From positions 1,579,879 through 1,593,068 of the forward strand of contig NW_006766887.1 in the NCBI RefSeq assembly GCF_000275845.1: a DNA stretch of 13,190 bases. The letters run 5' to 3'. Positions 1 through 8,399 of this stretch are shown here, in pieces. The notes under the pieces were generated by a model, which worked only from the letters and a program-made list of their open reading frames with translations, was not told where the DNA came from and searched no databases. The translations under genes and the position numbers were made by a program. Every line of letters begins with the position of its first letter. The first letter of the stretch is position 1. This stretch comes from Dichomitus squalens LYAD-421 SS1. Its lineage: Eukaryota > Basidiomycota > Agaricomycetes > Polyporales > Polyporaceae.

Positions 1-1390
1 GGAATTCGTATGCCATCGCACCGGGAGGCATGCGGCTAGGATGGGGTCCGCGTGAACATGTCCTTCTCCGCCGACTGTGTGCATGGTATGAACATCTACT
101 GAGGTACATGAGCATAAATATCATCAACACGGAGAGCCCGAGGGCAGAGACTCAGCGCGGGGTTGCCGAACAGAGTGCTCTTCTGCATGTGCAGTGCGAC
201 ACCCCTCCCGGACTGCTTTTCATGTACTTGAGTACTACACCCTCACAAAGGACTTAATCCATAGTTCTGTAATAGAAACAGGCCAGATGCTGAGCAGCAG
301 CCGTCGCAAGCTATGGAACAACACGAATCAGACAGGCAAGTCACGAAGACCAGTTTTCAAGAACTGTTGAGCTGGCTGTTTTGACTTCGCACTCACGGAA
401 TGGCCGGGTTTGGTAGCATTCACCATCCCTACACGCACGGCTTGGCTTTGGAGACTAACGTTACAGCTTGTTTTTGGCTTCCGTTGCACCAGGGACAGAT
501 GTTGCCACAGCGCTCTTCGCACGTTTCCACAACGCATACATTGATCTGATCTCTCCTATTCTTCATCGACCTGAAGCACTTTCGTGTGACCCTGCTTGGA
601 CTCCTGTCGGTCTTGCAGCTTGAATGTACATACATATCGAGTTTAGACGAACACACAGTGTACGCTGTGCGCAATGTCGCGCGGTAGGTACCCCGCGTTC
701 GGGTCCCTGGTCCCGCATAACGAACAGCCGCAGCCATCACGCTGTTTCAAATTGATTTCTAGCGACATTGCGATGCACTGCTTCTCTCGCATCTGCACCG
801 CTCCTTTCTGTAGCATCCGCACCCTTCCCCCCGGCGATCTTGCTCTTCCGCCCTCTCGCGATGCGCCAGATGCAACTCAGAGTCAGCTGTCAGAGACTGA
901 CCCCTCTGCGGCGGCGTCAGCGAGCCCGTGGATGCGGCTGACAGATGTGGCTCTCACTCAGATGCGCATCACTACCATTGGCGGGAGGCATCCTGAGGCA
1001 TCCTGATCACGCTGCGGGTGCGTGAGGCGATACATCAGAGCGAAGGCGACAATCCGCCGTCAGGATGCCTCGGTGGGAGCGTACATACAAAGGGCATCGC
1101 CATTTTGAGCAGCGATCTCTCCCTTCCAAGCTTCCCGTCTGCTACTACCGCCAGCACTCCCGACACTGCGCTCGTTTCGCCTTTCGCATTTTCGTCTTCC
1201 GGGTGTGCCGCTTCTTACCTTTTGAACAACTTCTCTAGCAAGTGAGAGCCGTACAGGTACGTCGATCTCACGCATATTGTCCGAGCAGTCAAGTTGAACA
1301 GGCATTTACCATTCCCTGTCGGCTCGGCTTCACAAACGCGCCAATACAGCTTCCCTCAGCCAAACCTTATCCCCCGGACCCTCACACGCA
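1..1390. other. Gene-free left flank and presumed promoter/5' UTR of the GPI-protein gene
   Basis: I see no coding region here that I can support. Open frames on both strands (the longest about 110 codons, 674-1006) have odd composition, no recognisable domain and no convincing splice context. The stretch from about 1120 to 1390 is rich in C and T and runs into the start codon at 1391, as is common for basidiomycete promoters and 5' leaders. A possible 45-nt leader intron (GTACGT at 1257, AACAG ending at 1301) is present but weak. A short tandem and inverted repeat lies at 985-1071 and is listed separately. Confidence 0.5.
985..1071. repeat. 10-bp tandem duplication with a 12-bp inverted partner
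   Basis: GAGGCATCCT occurs twice in tandem at 985-994 and 995-1004. The second copy plus the next two bases (995-1006) is perfectly complementary to TCAGGATGCCTC at 1060-1071. This gives a possible hairpin with a 12-bp stem and a loop of about 53 nt. It lies about 320 bp upstream of the GPI-protein start codon. No function can be assigned; a short foldback remnant or chance are both possible. Confidence 0.6.
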
Positions 1391-2434
1391 ATGCGCGGAT
1401 TCAACGCTGTTTTCAACCCCGCGCTCGCCGGGCATGGAATCCTCAACGCCGCCCTTGCGACGACCAGCGCGCCCGTGATTCCAGGTGTTGTGCCTACCGC
1501 GCCGGGCCCAAACGACGTGTTCAAGGAGGGCGCTCAGTGCACCTTCTCGTGGACCCCCGACCCATCTGGCCAATGGAAACAGCTGACGGTACAGCTTATG
1601 TCCGGAGATAACTTCAACATGGTCCCTGTCACCAGTGAGTACTCGCACGCTCTCATCTCGTGTTGAATAAAAGTACCGTGAGCCGAGCGCTGATTTTTTT
1701 GTCGCGCGCAGCCGTCGCGACCATCGATGGGACGGACACGACGAAGACGACGTACTCTTACGCCTGCCCTGACGTGAGTCCATCTCCCTTGCTCTTCGCG
1801 CGCGCCTCTCCACGCACGAGTCTGATCATTGCTGCTCCGCGCGTCCCGCCGAACGCAGGTCCAACCCAACTCCGCCATCTACTTCTATCAGTTCTCGACG
1901 CCCGCCGCGCCGAAGAACCTCACCTGGACGACGCGCTTCACGATCGCGGCCGCCGACGGCTCGACGACCCCTCCCGCGAACGACACCCAGCCAGGCGGAC
2001 AAAAAATACCGTGGGGCGTCGGCGCTCTCGTCGACCAGTCCAAGGTCGTTCCGCCCCCGGACTACCTAGGGGGAGGGGCGGGTGCGACGGGCAGTGGCAC
2101 TGCGGCGCCCTCAGCGACGTCGTCGACGTCTGTGTCTACCACTTCAGCATCCAGCTCGAGCTCGGACTCAAGCGCTTCCTCGGCGAGTACTGCTCCGGCC
2201 ACGACGTCGAGCGCGGGGCCCGGCTCTGGTGCGAGTTCGACCGATACTAGTGGTGTGGAAACCACCGTCACTGTGAGCTTGAGCACGGCTGGGTCGTCGC
2301 CGAGCACTACGAGCGGGTCCAATCAGAGCAGCTCGGGCGGGACGAACAACGGCGCGCTCGGCGGGAAGGCGAATGTCGCGTTCGGTACAATCGCGATGGG
2401 CCTCACCGCTGCCGTCTTCGCACTCCTGTCATAA
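1391..2434 (+). CDS. Kre9/KNH-like Ser/Thr-rich GPI-anchored cell-surface protein (three exons)
   Basis: Exons are 1391-1634, 1712-1773 and 1859-2434, giving 293 aa. The introns (77 and 85 nt) have GTGAGT donors and CAG acceptors, and splicing restores one continuous domain across both junctions. Residues 1-24 are a modest signal peptide with an ALA cleavage-like site. Residues about 30-150 match the Kre9/KNH N-terminal domain pattern known from fungal Ser-Thr-rich GPI proteins: PGPNDVFKEG, CTFSWTPD, SGDNFNMV, TTKTTYSYACP, AIYFYQF. It has two cysteines (about 50 and 100), probably a disulfide. Residues about 173-270 are a Ser/Thr/Gly-rich stalk likely to be O-mannosylated. The last 22 residues form a hydrophobic tail after an NNGALGG stretch, as in a GPI-attachment signal. 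It probably sits in the plasma membrane or cell wall; Kre9 relatives affect beta-glucan assembly, but an exact role is inference. The signal peptide is less hydrophobic than usual, so a different first exon is possible. Confidence 0.85.
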
Positions 2435-2634
2435 GCTGGGGTGCGGTGGATCGGAGCGTGCCCTCATTTTGCGTCATTGTAGGGTTTTTGCTTGTCGTGG
2501 CCATACGGACATTCGATTTCTGTAAAACTTTATTCATGTTGCATAATGGTTCAGCCTGACTTTGTGTGATCGCAGCTACTATGCCCCGCATCTCAACCAG
2601 CTCCGAGGTACGACCAACCAAGTGGATATGACCC

Positions 2635-3775
2635 TTACAATGTAACTGCAAGGAAACCTATAACACGGTCAGGGTTCATGGCCAAATCCTTTCGATAAGT
2701 ACTCGTGCATACCTCTTCAATCCTCCGGATTATCTCATCTCTGACACGGTTCGCGAAGAGCCGCATATCTGTGTATGCTCTTCCTTGACAGATCGGGCAT
2801 TGAATGACCTCCTTGAGTGCCTCGTCGTACAAGCCCGGTTCTTCGAGGGCCTCCTGACATGGCTGGTCTTGCAGCAGCGACGCGATGCGCTGGTACTGTG
2901 CCGTGAACCAGGAACTGAGGATGTACTCGTCATCGGAGTCGCTGAAGCGATACTTCATGGCTTCTCGATTCCCCGCGCAAACACATTTGGGCGTGATCCA
3001 CTTGAACACCCATCCATCGTCGGCCAACCATGTCAGATTCGCCATCATGTCAGCTAGCGTGGCCACGCAATCCATGCGGTACTTGAAAAGACGGTAGTAC
3101 GCCCCGCCGCTGATATCCTCGAGCTCGGCGACATAGGCTTTCGCGGCGGATGGGGGAAGTGTGAAGAAACCACGCGCGGCGGCTCGCATGACGTCCGCTA
3201 GACGGTAGCCGGTGCCAATCGCGTACACACGCAGTGGCTCAGCTTTCGCCAAGTCGTTGATGAGGATAGCGCTGATCATCGAAACGACTCCATCCATTTG
3301 GTATACATGCGCAGCAGCAAGCACCGGTTCCAGCACCGTCAACGACTGAGGCGAGTCGTAATGCGGAGGAGGATAGATCCACCGGAGGAGGGCTGTCAAC
3401 GTGGTATCGGTCTCGGATACATGTATGACGTCCACCGACGGTTCGGTAGGGCAACCACGAACTGGTGTATCTCCTTCAGGCCGCTCTTCATGGTGTGCAA
3501 GCTTGAGCATGTCCTCGAAAACGGGCGATGCTTCTGCGAGGATGCATTTCCAGATATGGGAGTCGACGTAGTTAACATGCGCGCAGGATGATGTCTGCAG
3601 ATGTCTTGTTGAAGGGAGGGTCCGCTGTACGAGGAGGAGATGCAGATGTAGATTCGAACGTTGCAGTCGACGCTGGCTCGTGCGCTGAAGGGATCCCGAG
3701 GCTTCCAACCACTTCAGGTCGATAGCACATCAGCATCCTAGCTGTTGTGGAGCACCTTTGATTGCATCACTTACT
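2635..3775 (-). pseudogene. BTB/POZ-domain protein gene A, frameshifted at the start of the BTB domain
   Basis: This is a paralogue of genes B, C and D. The start codon appears split by a 63-nt intron (3774-3712, GTAAGT...GAAG): A is at 3775 and TG at 3711-3710. The frame then encodes a Ser/Pro-rich leader and PPFNKTSADIILRA, and stops at TAA 3574-3572 after 46 residues. The rest of the BTB domain (HIWKCILAEASPVFEDML, then LLRWIYPPP and the AAHVYQMDGV helix) continues one frame over. Alignment with the paralogues needs a single extra base near 3560-3575, and no plausible intron removes it. The C-terminal half is intact, with CVC and CPIC cysteine motifs. A likely last intron (2712-2646, GTATGC...TTGCAG, with a CTGAC branch site) sits where the paralogues have theirs; without splicing, the frame ends at 2635. 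If the extra base is a sequencing error, the gene would be whole. Confidence 0.75.
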
Positions 3776-4245
3776 TTCCGCCGGTTTGAAATGTCTCTGC
3801 AGGCTGACGATACGAGACTGCACCGCGACAGATCGATGTCGATCACATCGGACCAAGACGCTATACGAAACGCACGTGTATTATACTCTTTACTCACGCG
3901 ACTTCTATTAGGCAGAAGTAAATAGACGCAGAGCTTTCTCGAACGGGGACGTCGGCGAGCTAGAGTACGTGATTGGTGGTTGTTGCGTGAGTAACGAGGA
4001 GCAGAGGCCGTTCAAGCTTTCAGCCCTTTTTTCGAGTTGAAAGCATCCATTAGACATCATGGGAGGCCTCCAAAACGTGATCGCTGTCCTATTCGTATGT
4101 GATGGAAATGAAACAACACTTTCACAACTATACAGAGCTTTTCATGTCATGAAACCGGACTAACAACAGGGCAAGGCATACCAGCAATGGCACCGCGGCG
4201 TATCTCATGTGCCAACCGCCTACGATAGGATAGAGGACTCGGAAT
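3776..4245. other. Intergenic stretch between BTB genes A and B
   Basis: No gene is visible. The part nearest 3776 is the presumed promoter of gene A on the minus strand. The part just below 4245 is the 3' flank of gene B. That flank still shows patchy similarity to the 3' flank of gene D, for example the shared word GGTGCCATTGCT, so the B/D duplication ran past the stop codon. Confidence 0.5.
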
Positions 4246-4726
4246 TTATGAAGAACAGAAGAAGCTTGTAGTGATCTACGGAACAAGTTCACTGTGAGCA
4301 GGAGGGCAAGGAAAGTCAGACGGCAGGCTCACCTGGGAAACCTTTCCGTCCACGTACTCTCTGAGCGACTTCATGAAAATCCGCATATGGTCATGCACAT
4401 TCTCGCGACATCTATCACAGCGTGTAGCCTCCCTCAGTGCTTGATCGCACAGTGCGGGATCTTCGAGGGCCTCGCTGCTTGGCTTATCCTGAAGGGCGGC
4501 AGCACAGCGCTCATAATGAGCGATGAACCACCACTTGAGATGGCGCCCAACTTCCCCGCCGTCAGGGCCGCGTAAAGGGCGTAGAGTTTGGTTGTCGTGT
4601 CCAAACCCACAATTGACTAAGGTCGTGAATGCCCATGCGCTATCTGGGAACCAAGACGGTACCCTGGTAGCCTCAGCGAGAACGCTCGTGCATTGTCTGC
4701 GATAGGCCAGGAGCTGATGATATGAC

Positions 4727-4760
4727 TGTTGGAATCCTGGCGTTGTTGGAATCCTGGCGT
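4727..4760 (+). repeat. 17-bp perfect tandem duplication at the LTR 5' end
   Basis: TGTTGGAATCCTGGCGT is present twice back to back (4727-4743 and 4744-4760), so the LTR terminus is doubled. The target duplication abuts the outer copy. Confidence 0.95.
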
Positions 4761-4845
4761 CAAGATGGCGAGCTCGCGGAACGAGCGCCACAGGTCCCGC
4801 CCCCCGACGGATACCCGCGCCCTTATCTACCCCTATTTAGCTACG

Positions 4846-4853
4846 TATATAAG
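4846..4853 (+). promoter_or_regulatory. TATA box inside the LTR
   Basis: TATATAAG lies about 120 bp into the LTR, where a retrotransposon promoter would be expected. If active, it would drive transcription rightward, antisense across the 5' half of BTB gene B. Confidence 0.55.
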
Positions 4854-5611
4854 CCTTATTGTATCTACTGTGTACGGCACGCGTTTGCACCGGCCAAACG
4901 CGAATCCCATTTGTGCCCGCTTGCCCTCGAACTTCTTCAATGACCTCGCGTCAATGTACTGAAGCTCGTCCACGTAAGATTCTGCGGCGGGATTTGCAGG
5001 AAGCGCGAGAAATCGGCGTGCAGCGGCCTCCTGGGCGCTGGGTATGTTGTACATTGTTGCGATGCAGAAGACGCGGAGGGCCTCATCTTTCACGAAGTGG
5101 CGGACCAGCACGTCCTTGAGGAGATCCATCACAGCGTCCATTTGGTACTTATGTGCGGCGGAGAGGACGGCCTTGAGGTCGTCGAGTGAGGTGAACGCAT
5201 AGGTGGGTGGAGGGTAAATGGTTAGAAGAAGGCTCCGAAGGGTGGTACTTGTAAGTTCGGGTAGGTCAAGAATAGGCTCGAGTTCCAATGAACTAGAGCT
5301 GAGGGAAGGCTTGCGATCTCCTCCATCACTGTCCGCGTCCAATTGGGAGGGCTGGATGGGTCGTCTGCCAAGCGCGAACATGTCGGCAAAGACAGGAGAC
5401 GCCTCCCGCAGGATGGACGTCCAGACACGAAATTTTACATTGTCTGAAGTGCGAAGGATTAGGTCTGCTGAGGGATTGTTGAACGGATGCGCTGCTTCAG
5501 CGGGAGAAGGGACACCGGAGGGGTTGGAGGACGATACGGCCTCTTTCTGAGCCACTATAACTCCATCAGCCATGAAAAGCATCGAGCGTGTCAAGCGGCG
5601 CTATACTCACT

Positions 5612-6380
5612 GACTGAAGTCTTTGCAGCAACCACTATGTATCTAGTTATGGCTGGAAGAGAGAGCGAGACGGTAAGCAGCAGATTGAGGATGGATGGAG
5701 TAACGCTTTGAAAAGAACTTTCGGGAGTCGGACGTCGCCCAACCTATCGCAGCACACATGACGTCTAGCGTGATTAAGAAGCACAGGCGTCGCCGCAAGG
5801 GCGCACTGCTGTCTAGCTATTCTTCAGCATCTGGCCTCTGGCGGGAGCAAGCCCTGGATATCCATTGAGCTTACGCACGGATTAAAAGCCGATCATGAAC
5901 GACACGAACAGGGCGCCCAGCCTTACTCAAGCGCTAAACAAAGTCCTGTGCGCTTGGCCGCACGTGCGTCAGACGGCGACTGTACATGATGTGGGGCCCC
6001 TTACAACTTACAACTGTAGTTTGTGGCCGCAGCCCTCTTACTAGTGCCTTTCAAATCCCCTTTAAAATTTTAGGGGCGAAATTTCACTTGTCTCTGCCGC
6101 TGTGTTGCAAATTGTTGCAAAATGGCTTGGAAGCGGCGTTTCTCGACGTCATCTCATCGGAACCCCCTTCGTCTGTGCGCATTGACAACTTGGAGACAAA
6201 AGAGACACAAAACTACTCGACGACGGCGAGCATGTACAATTCAAAGAACACTTTACTGGTACAAGAGCAAGATGAGCCGCCCCTTCTCGAGGCTGCACCA
6301 AACAGACAAGTCTAGATATACGGTAATGCTAGAAGCATGGCGTGAAGCTATATCTGATGAACTGGCAACAACTGCATCAT
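5612..6380. other. Promoter of BTB gene B and spacer to gene C
   Basis: No gene is supported. The minus-strand sequence from about 5708 down to 5612 resembles the 5' flank of gene D at about 10719-10810. Shared words include AGCGTTAC, CCATCCTCAATCTGCTG and CTCGCTCT, so the duplication included the promoter or leader. A 10-bp palindrome containing CACGTG lies at 5959-5968, and an AT-rich near-palindrome (CCCCTTTAAAATTTTAGGGG) lies near 6057-6078. A 109-codon open frame at 5986-6315 (+) has no recognisable features and I do not treat it as a gene. Confidence 0.5.
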
Positions 6381-7548
6381 TCATGGCCGAACATGCTGGT
6401 AATGATCTATCTCGCATTACTCCGCGGTCAGCATGCGCAACATCCGTCATCAATACGATTGACTCACCTGAGACACCGTCTCCTCAACGTGGTCTTCCAG
6501 CAACTTCATGAACTGCCTCATGTGCTCAAACGCCATCCCACGGCATGTGCCGCAATTGAATGCGTCCTTCAAGGTCTGGTCGCACAGCGCGGGGTCCTTC
6601 AGACCGTCACTTGATGGCTTGTCTTGCAGAACAACGGTCATACGCTGGATGTGTGCGAAGAACCAGCGTTTGAGGTTATGTTGGACCGTGGTCCCGTCTG
6701 GACCGCGCAACGCGTACGTGGTCTTCTCGGAGGCACAGCTGCAGGACTTGTTGTTCGTGAAAAACAAGAGGTCGTCCGGAAACCAGGAGAGATCTTTGAG
6801 GGTCTCGGCGAGAGCAGCGGTGCACTGCCAACGGCAGGAAAGCAGACGGTGATATGCCCTTCCGTCGATATCCCGTAGTTCGTCCACGTCATAGTCCTTG
6901 GCGTGTTCAGAGGTGGAAAAAGCGAGGAAATGGAGTGCTGCGGTTCTCTGAGCAAGGGGTATGTCATATAGCGTCGCGATGCAATACACGCGTAAGGGCT
7001 CGGCCTTCGCGAAGTCTCGGACGAGGACTTCTGCGAGACAATCGAGAATCGCCCCCATCTGATATTTGCGGGCTGCAGCAAGGACAGGCCCCAGTTCGTC
7101 GAGCGAAGCGAACTGGAGGTTCGACGGAGGATACAAGGTCAAGAGTAGGCGTCGGAGGACGGTGCTAGTCTCCGAAACGTGTACGAAGGGGATATCTGTA
7201 GCCGAGTCCTGTCCGCGTCCGTGATTGTCCTCGGCGTCGCGATAGGTAGTGTCTTTCTCCTGTGAGGAAACAGGTTGTGCACCAGGGACAAACATGGCGG
7301 CGAACACAGGGGACACCTCCTCGAGAATGAACTTCCAGACATGGAATTTGACATTGTCTGAAGTGCGGAGGATGAGGTCTGCAGAAGGTTTGTTGAAGGG
7401 AGGCCCTGCCTCCGTAACCGTGTCCGTGGAGGCGATACTAGTATTAGCTTCGGTTTCTGAGTTCGTGATTTCGGTGTTGGCCACTGTTCAACGTGCAAAG
7501 AAGTATCGGAATGGTGGACTATCAAGATAATACGCAATGCTACTCACT
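6381..7548 (-). CDS. BTB/POZ-domain protein C (intact)
   Basis: The proposed model has a start codon split by a 64-nt intron (7547-7484, GTGAGT...AACAG): A at 7548, TG at 7483-7482. Exon 2 runs 7483-6468 (1016 nt, the same length as in D). A 72-nt terminal intron (6467-6396, GTGAGT...CCAG, CTGAC branch site) is followed by a four-codon last exon ending at 6381, for 343 aa. Without the first intron the frame opens only at GTG (7484), with an in-frame TGA just upstream; the next ATG lies inside the BTB domain. An acidic leader precedes the BTB domain (PSADLILRTSDNVKFHVW, VSPVFAAMF, LLLTLYPPSN, AARKYQMGAI). The C-terminal half carries CSC and CGTC. The BTB fold mediates protein pairing and often links substrates to Cullin-3 ligases; the partner here is unknown. 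If the last intron is not removed, the protein ends at 6450. Confidence 0.85.
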
Positions 7549-8399
7549 TTCGTTCGATTCAGGGGTGTGTGGATGGAGTGAAGAGAGTGCTTGGCCGCTC
7601 AGGATGCGCATATATCAGGACGAAGCACTTACCGCAGCGTTGCCGTAGCACATACTTGCTGCTAGCGGCCGCAAACGTCGAATCGAAGTCATAGTACTAA
7701 GAACGGAGTATTCGCTGGCTCATCGGCACGCCTCGTAATCAGAATTATTATTCAATGTATTTAGTCGAGCAACGCCTACCGTCTGAACACGTCCGACATA
7801 GGCCCAGAATCAGGAGCAAGCTGACTGGGGGAGGTTGCACAGGTTCCAACTTCCGCGTAAGTGGGTCAATCGTGTCACGTGTTGATACGCGCCGAGGACA
7901 ACGTTCAGTTCCGAGCGACGGCGCGAGTCTCCTTCCGACACCGCATGTCTACTCAGTTGCAGTAAGGCAGCCGTGAGGGTCCACTGCACTACTGTCCGCA
8001 GTGCTCAGCTTGACCAGTGCCACCGCACGCAAGGTGGACGTGCCTTCGGCAAACCTTTCGAGTACTCAATGACCACTGCCACCCATTTTCAAATCATCTG
8101 CTCCCTACAAATAGACGGCTTTTGATCAGCATAAAGTCGAGAGACTGTCCGCCCTACTACCTTGATGTCTCAAGAATCGCAACGGCAAGCATCACAATAT
8201 CAATACCTGACGTCTCGCAGACAATGTGGCATCTGCTCGACCTTGTAGTAGTACTACTCTCAATCCTCGTAAGTCGACCCTCAGCCTAATCCATCATAAC
8301 GCCGCTTACACCAGTACCATTTCCGCATAGCAATCCTTCTCACCACTCCTTGGGAGGACCCAAGGCCGCTTTCACATCCTTGAGCTACCACCTCTCCGC
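7549..8399. other. Divergent promoter region between BTB genes C and E
   Basis: Genes C (-) and E (+) are transcribed away from each other, so this 850-bp stretch holds both promoters. Just upstream of gene C the minus strand is CT-rich, as in a basidiomycete leader. A CACGTG E-box-like site lies at 7876-7881. A short spliced upstream reading frame at 8224-8383 is listed separately. Nothing else is supported. Confidence 0.5.
8224..8383 (+). other. Possible spliced upstream ORF encoding a small hydrophobic peptide
   Basis: ATG at 8224 opens MWHLLDLVVVLLSIL. A GTAAGT donor at 8269 and a CACCAG acceptor ending at 8314 (46 nt) join it in phase to a second segment that stops at 8383. The result is about 37 residues with one membrane-like segment. 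It ends 16 bp before the gene E start and is not in frame with it. It may be a leader uORF with a 5' UTR intron, or chance. I do not recognise the peptide. Confidence 0.22.

Larger units (their letters stand above)
4727..4939 (+). mobile_element. Solo LTR of a Ty1/copia-type retrotransposon
   Basis: The 213-bp element begins TGTTGGAATCC, a typical start for Ty1/copia LTRs, and ends in CA. It is flanked by a perfect 5-bp duplication (ATGAC). A TATATAAG box lies at 4846-4853, well placed for the LTR's U3/R promoter. It contains no retroviral-like coding sequence, so it is best read as a solo LTR left by recombination between the two ends of a full element. It lies inside BTB gene B and antisense to it. 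The class assignment rests on terminal sequence and duplication length only. Confidence 0.87.
4722..4944. repeat. 5-bp target-site duplication flanking the LTR
   Basis: ATGAC is present at 4722-4726 and again at 4940-4944, immediately outside the TG...CA ends of the element. The matching uninterrupted site in gene D (reverse strand, near 11483-11500) contains this word once. Removing the LTR and one copy restores the D-like reading frame, which confirms an insertion. Confidence 0.92.
4246..5611 (-). pseudogene. BTB/POZ-domain protein gene B, split by a solo LTR
   Basis: Near-copy of gene D. The start codon is split by a 56-nt intron (5610-5555): A at 5611, TG at 5554-5553. The BTB domain follows (PSADLILRTSDNVKFRVW, ASPVFADMF, LLLTIYPPPTY, AAHKYQMDAV). 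Coding matches D up to DELQYIDARS and resumes with YHQLLAYRRQC; the 213-bp LTR at 4727-4939 lies between. The interrupted frame reads about 35 LTR-derived residues and stops at 4833, giving about 240 aa without the C-terminal half. The downstream half is otherwise open, with RCDRC, and a terminal intron (4332-4276, GTGAGC...CGTAG) leads to a nine-codon last exon ending at 4246. That tail begins ITT and ends in S, like D. The CxC motif seen in D reads CGF here. No other break is seen, so the insertion is probably recent. An ATG inside the first intron (5573) is in frame and could start translation if the intron is kept. Confidence 0.85.

Noticed and set aside
429..740. 103-codon minus-strand frame with a Cys-rich stretch (CEERCGNICPWC)
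   Set aside because: The cysteines look ring-finger-like at first, but spacing fits no known motif, and no signal, intron or neighbour supports a gene.
674..1006. 110-codon plus-strand frame upstream of the GPI gene
   Set aside because: No recognisable domain, odd composition and no promoter or splice context; probably chance.
1382..1878. Long minus-strand frames opposite the first exons of the GPI gene
   Set aside because: They are GC-rich shadows of a real coding region that is well supported by domain and splice sites.
4727..4939. The insert in gene B read as a tRNA-derived SINE, because on the minus strand it ends in short repeats
   Set aside because: The TG...CA ends, TATA box and 5-bp duplication fit an LTR much better; no A/B box pair was found.
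4729..4962. Short plus-strand frames across the LTR as retrotransposon coding remnants
   Set aside because: The region is fully accounted for as an LTR with TG...CA ends and a target duplication; no gag or pol motif is seen.
5959..5968. 10-bp palindrome with CACGTG (also a CACGTG at 7876-7881)
   Set aside because: Such sites are common by chance and have no repeated placement relative to the BTB genes.
5986..6315. 109-codon plus-strand frame between BTB genes B and C
   Set aside because: No family resemblance and no splice or secretion signal; sits in an AT-richer spacer.
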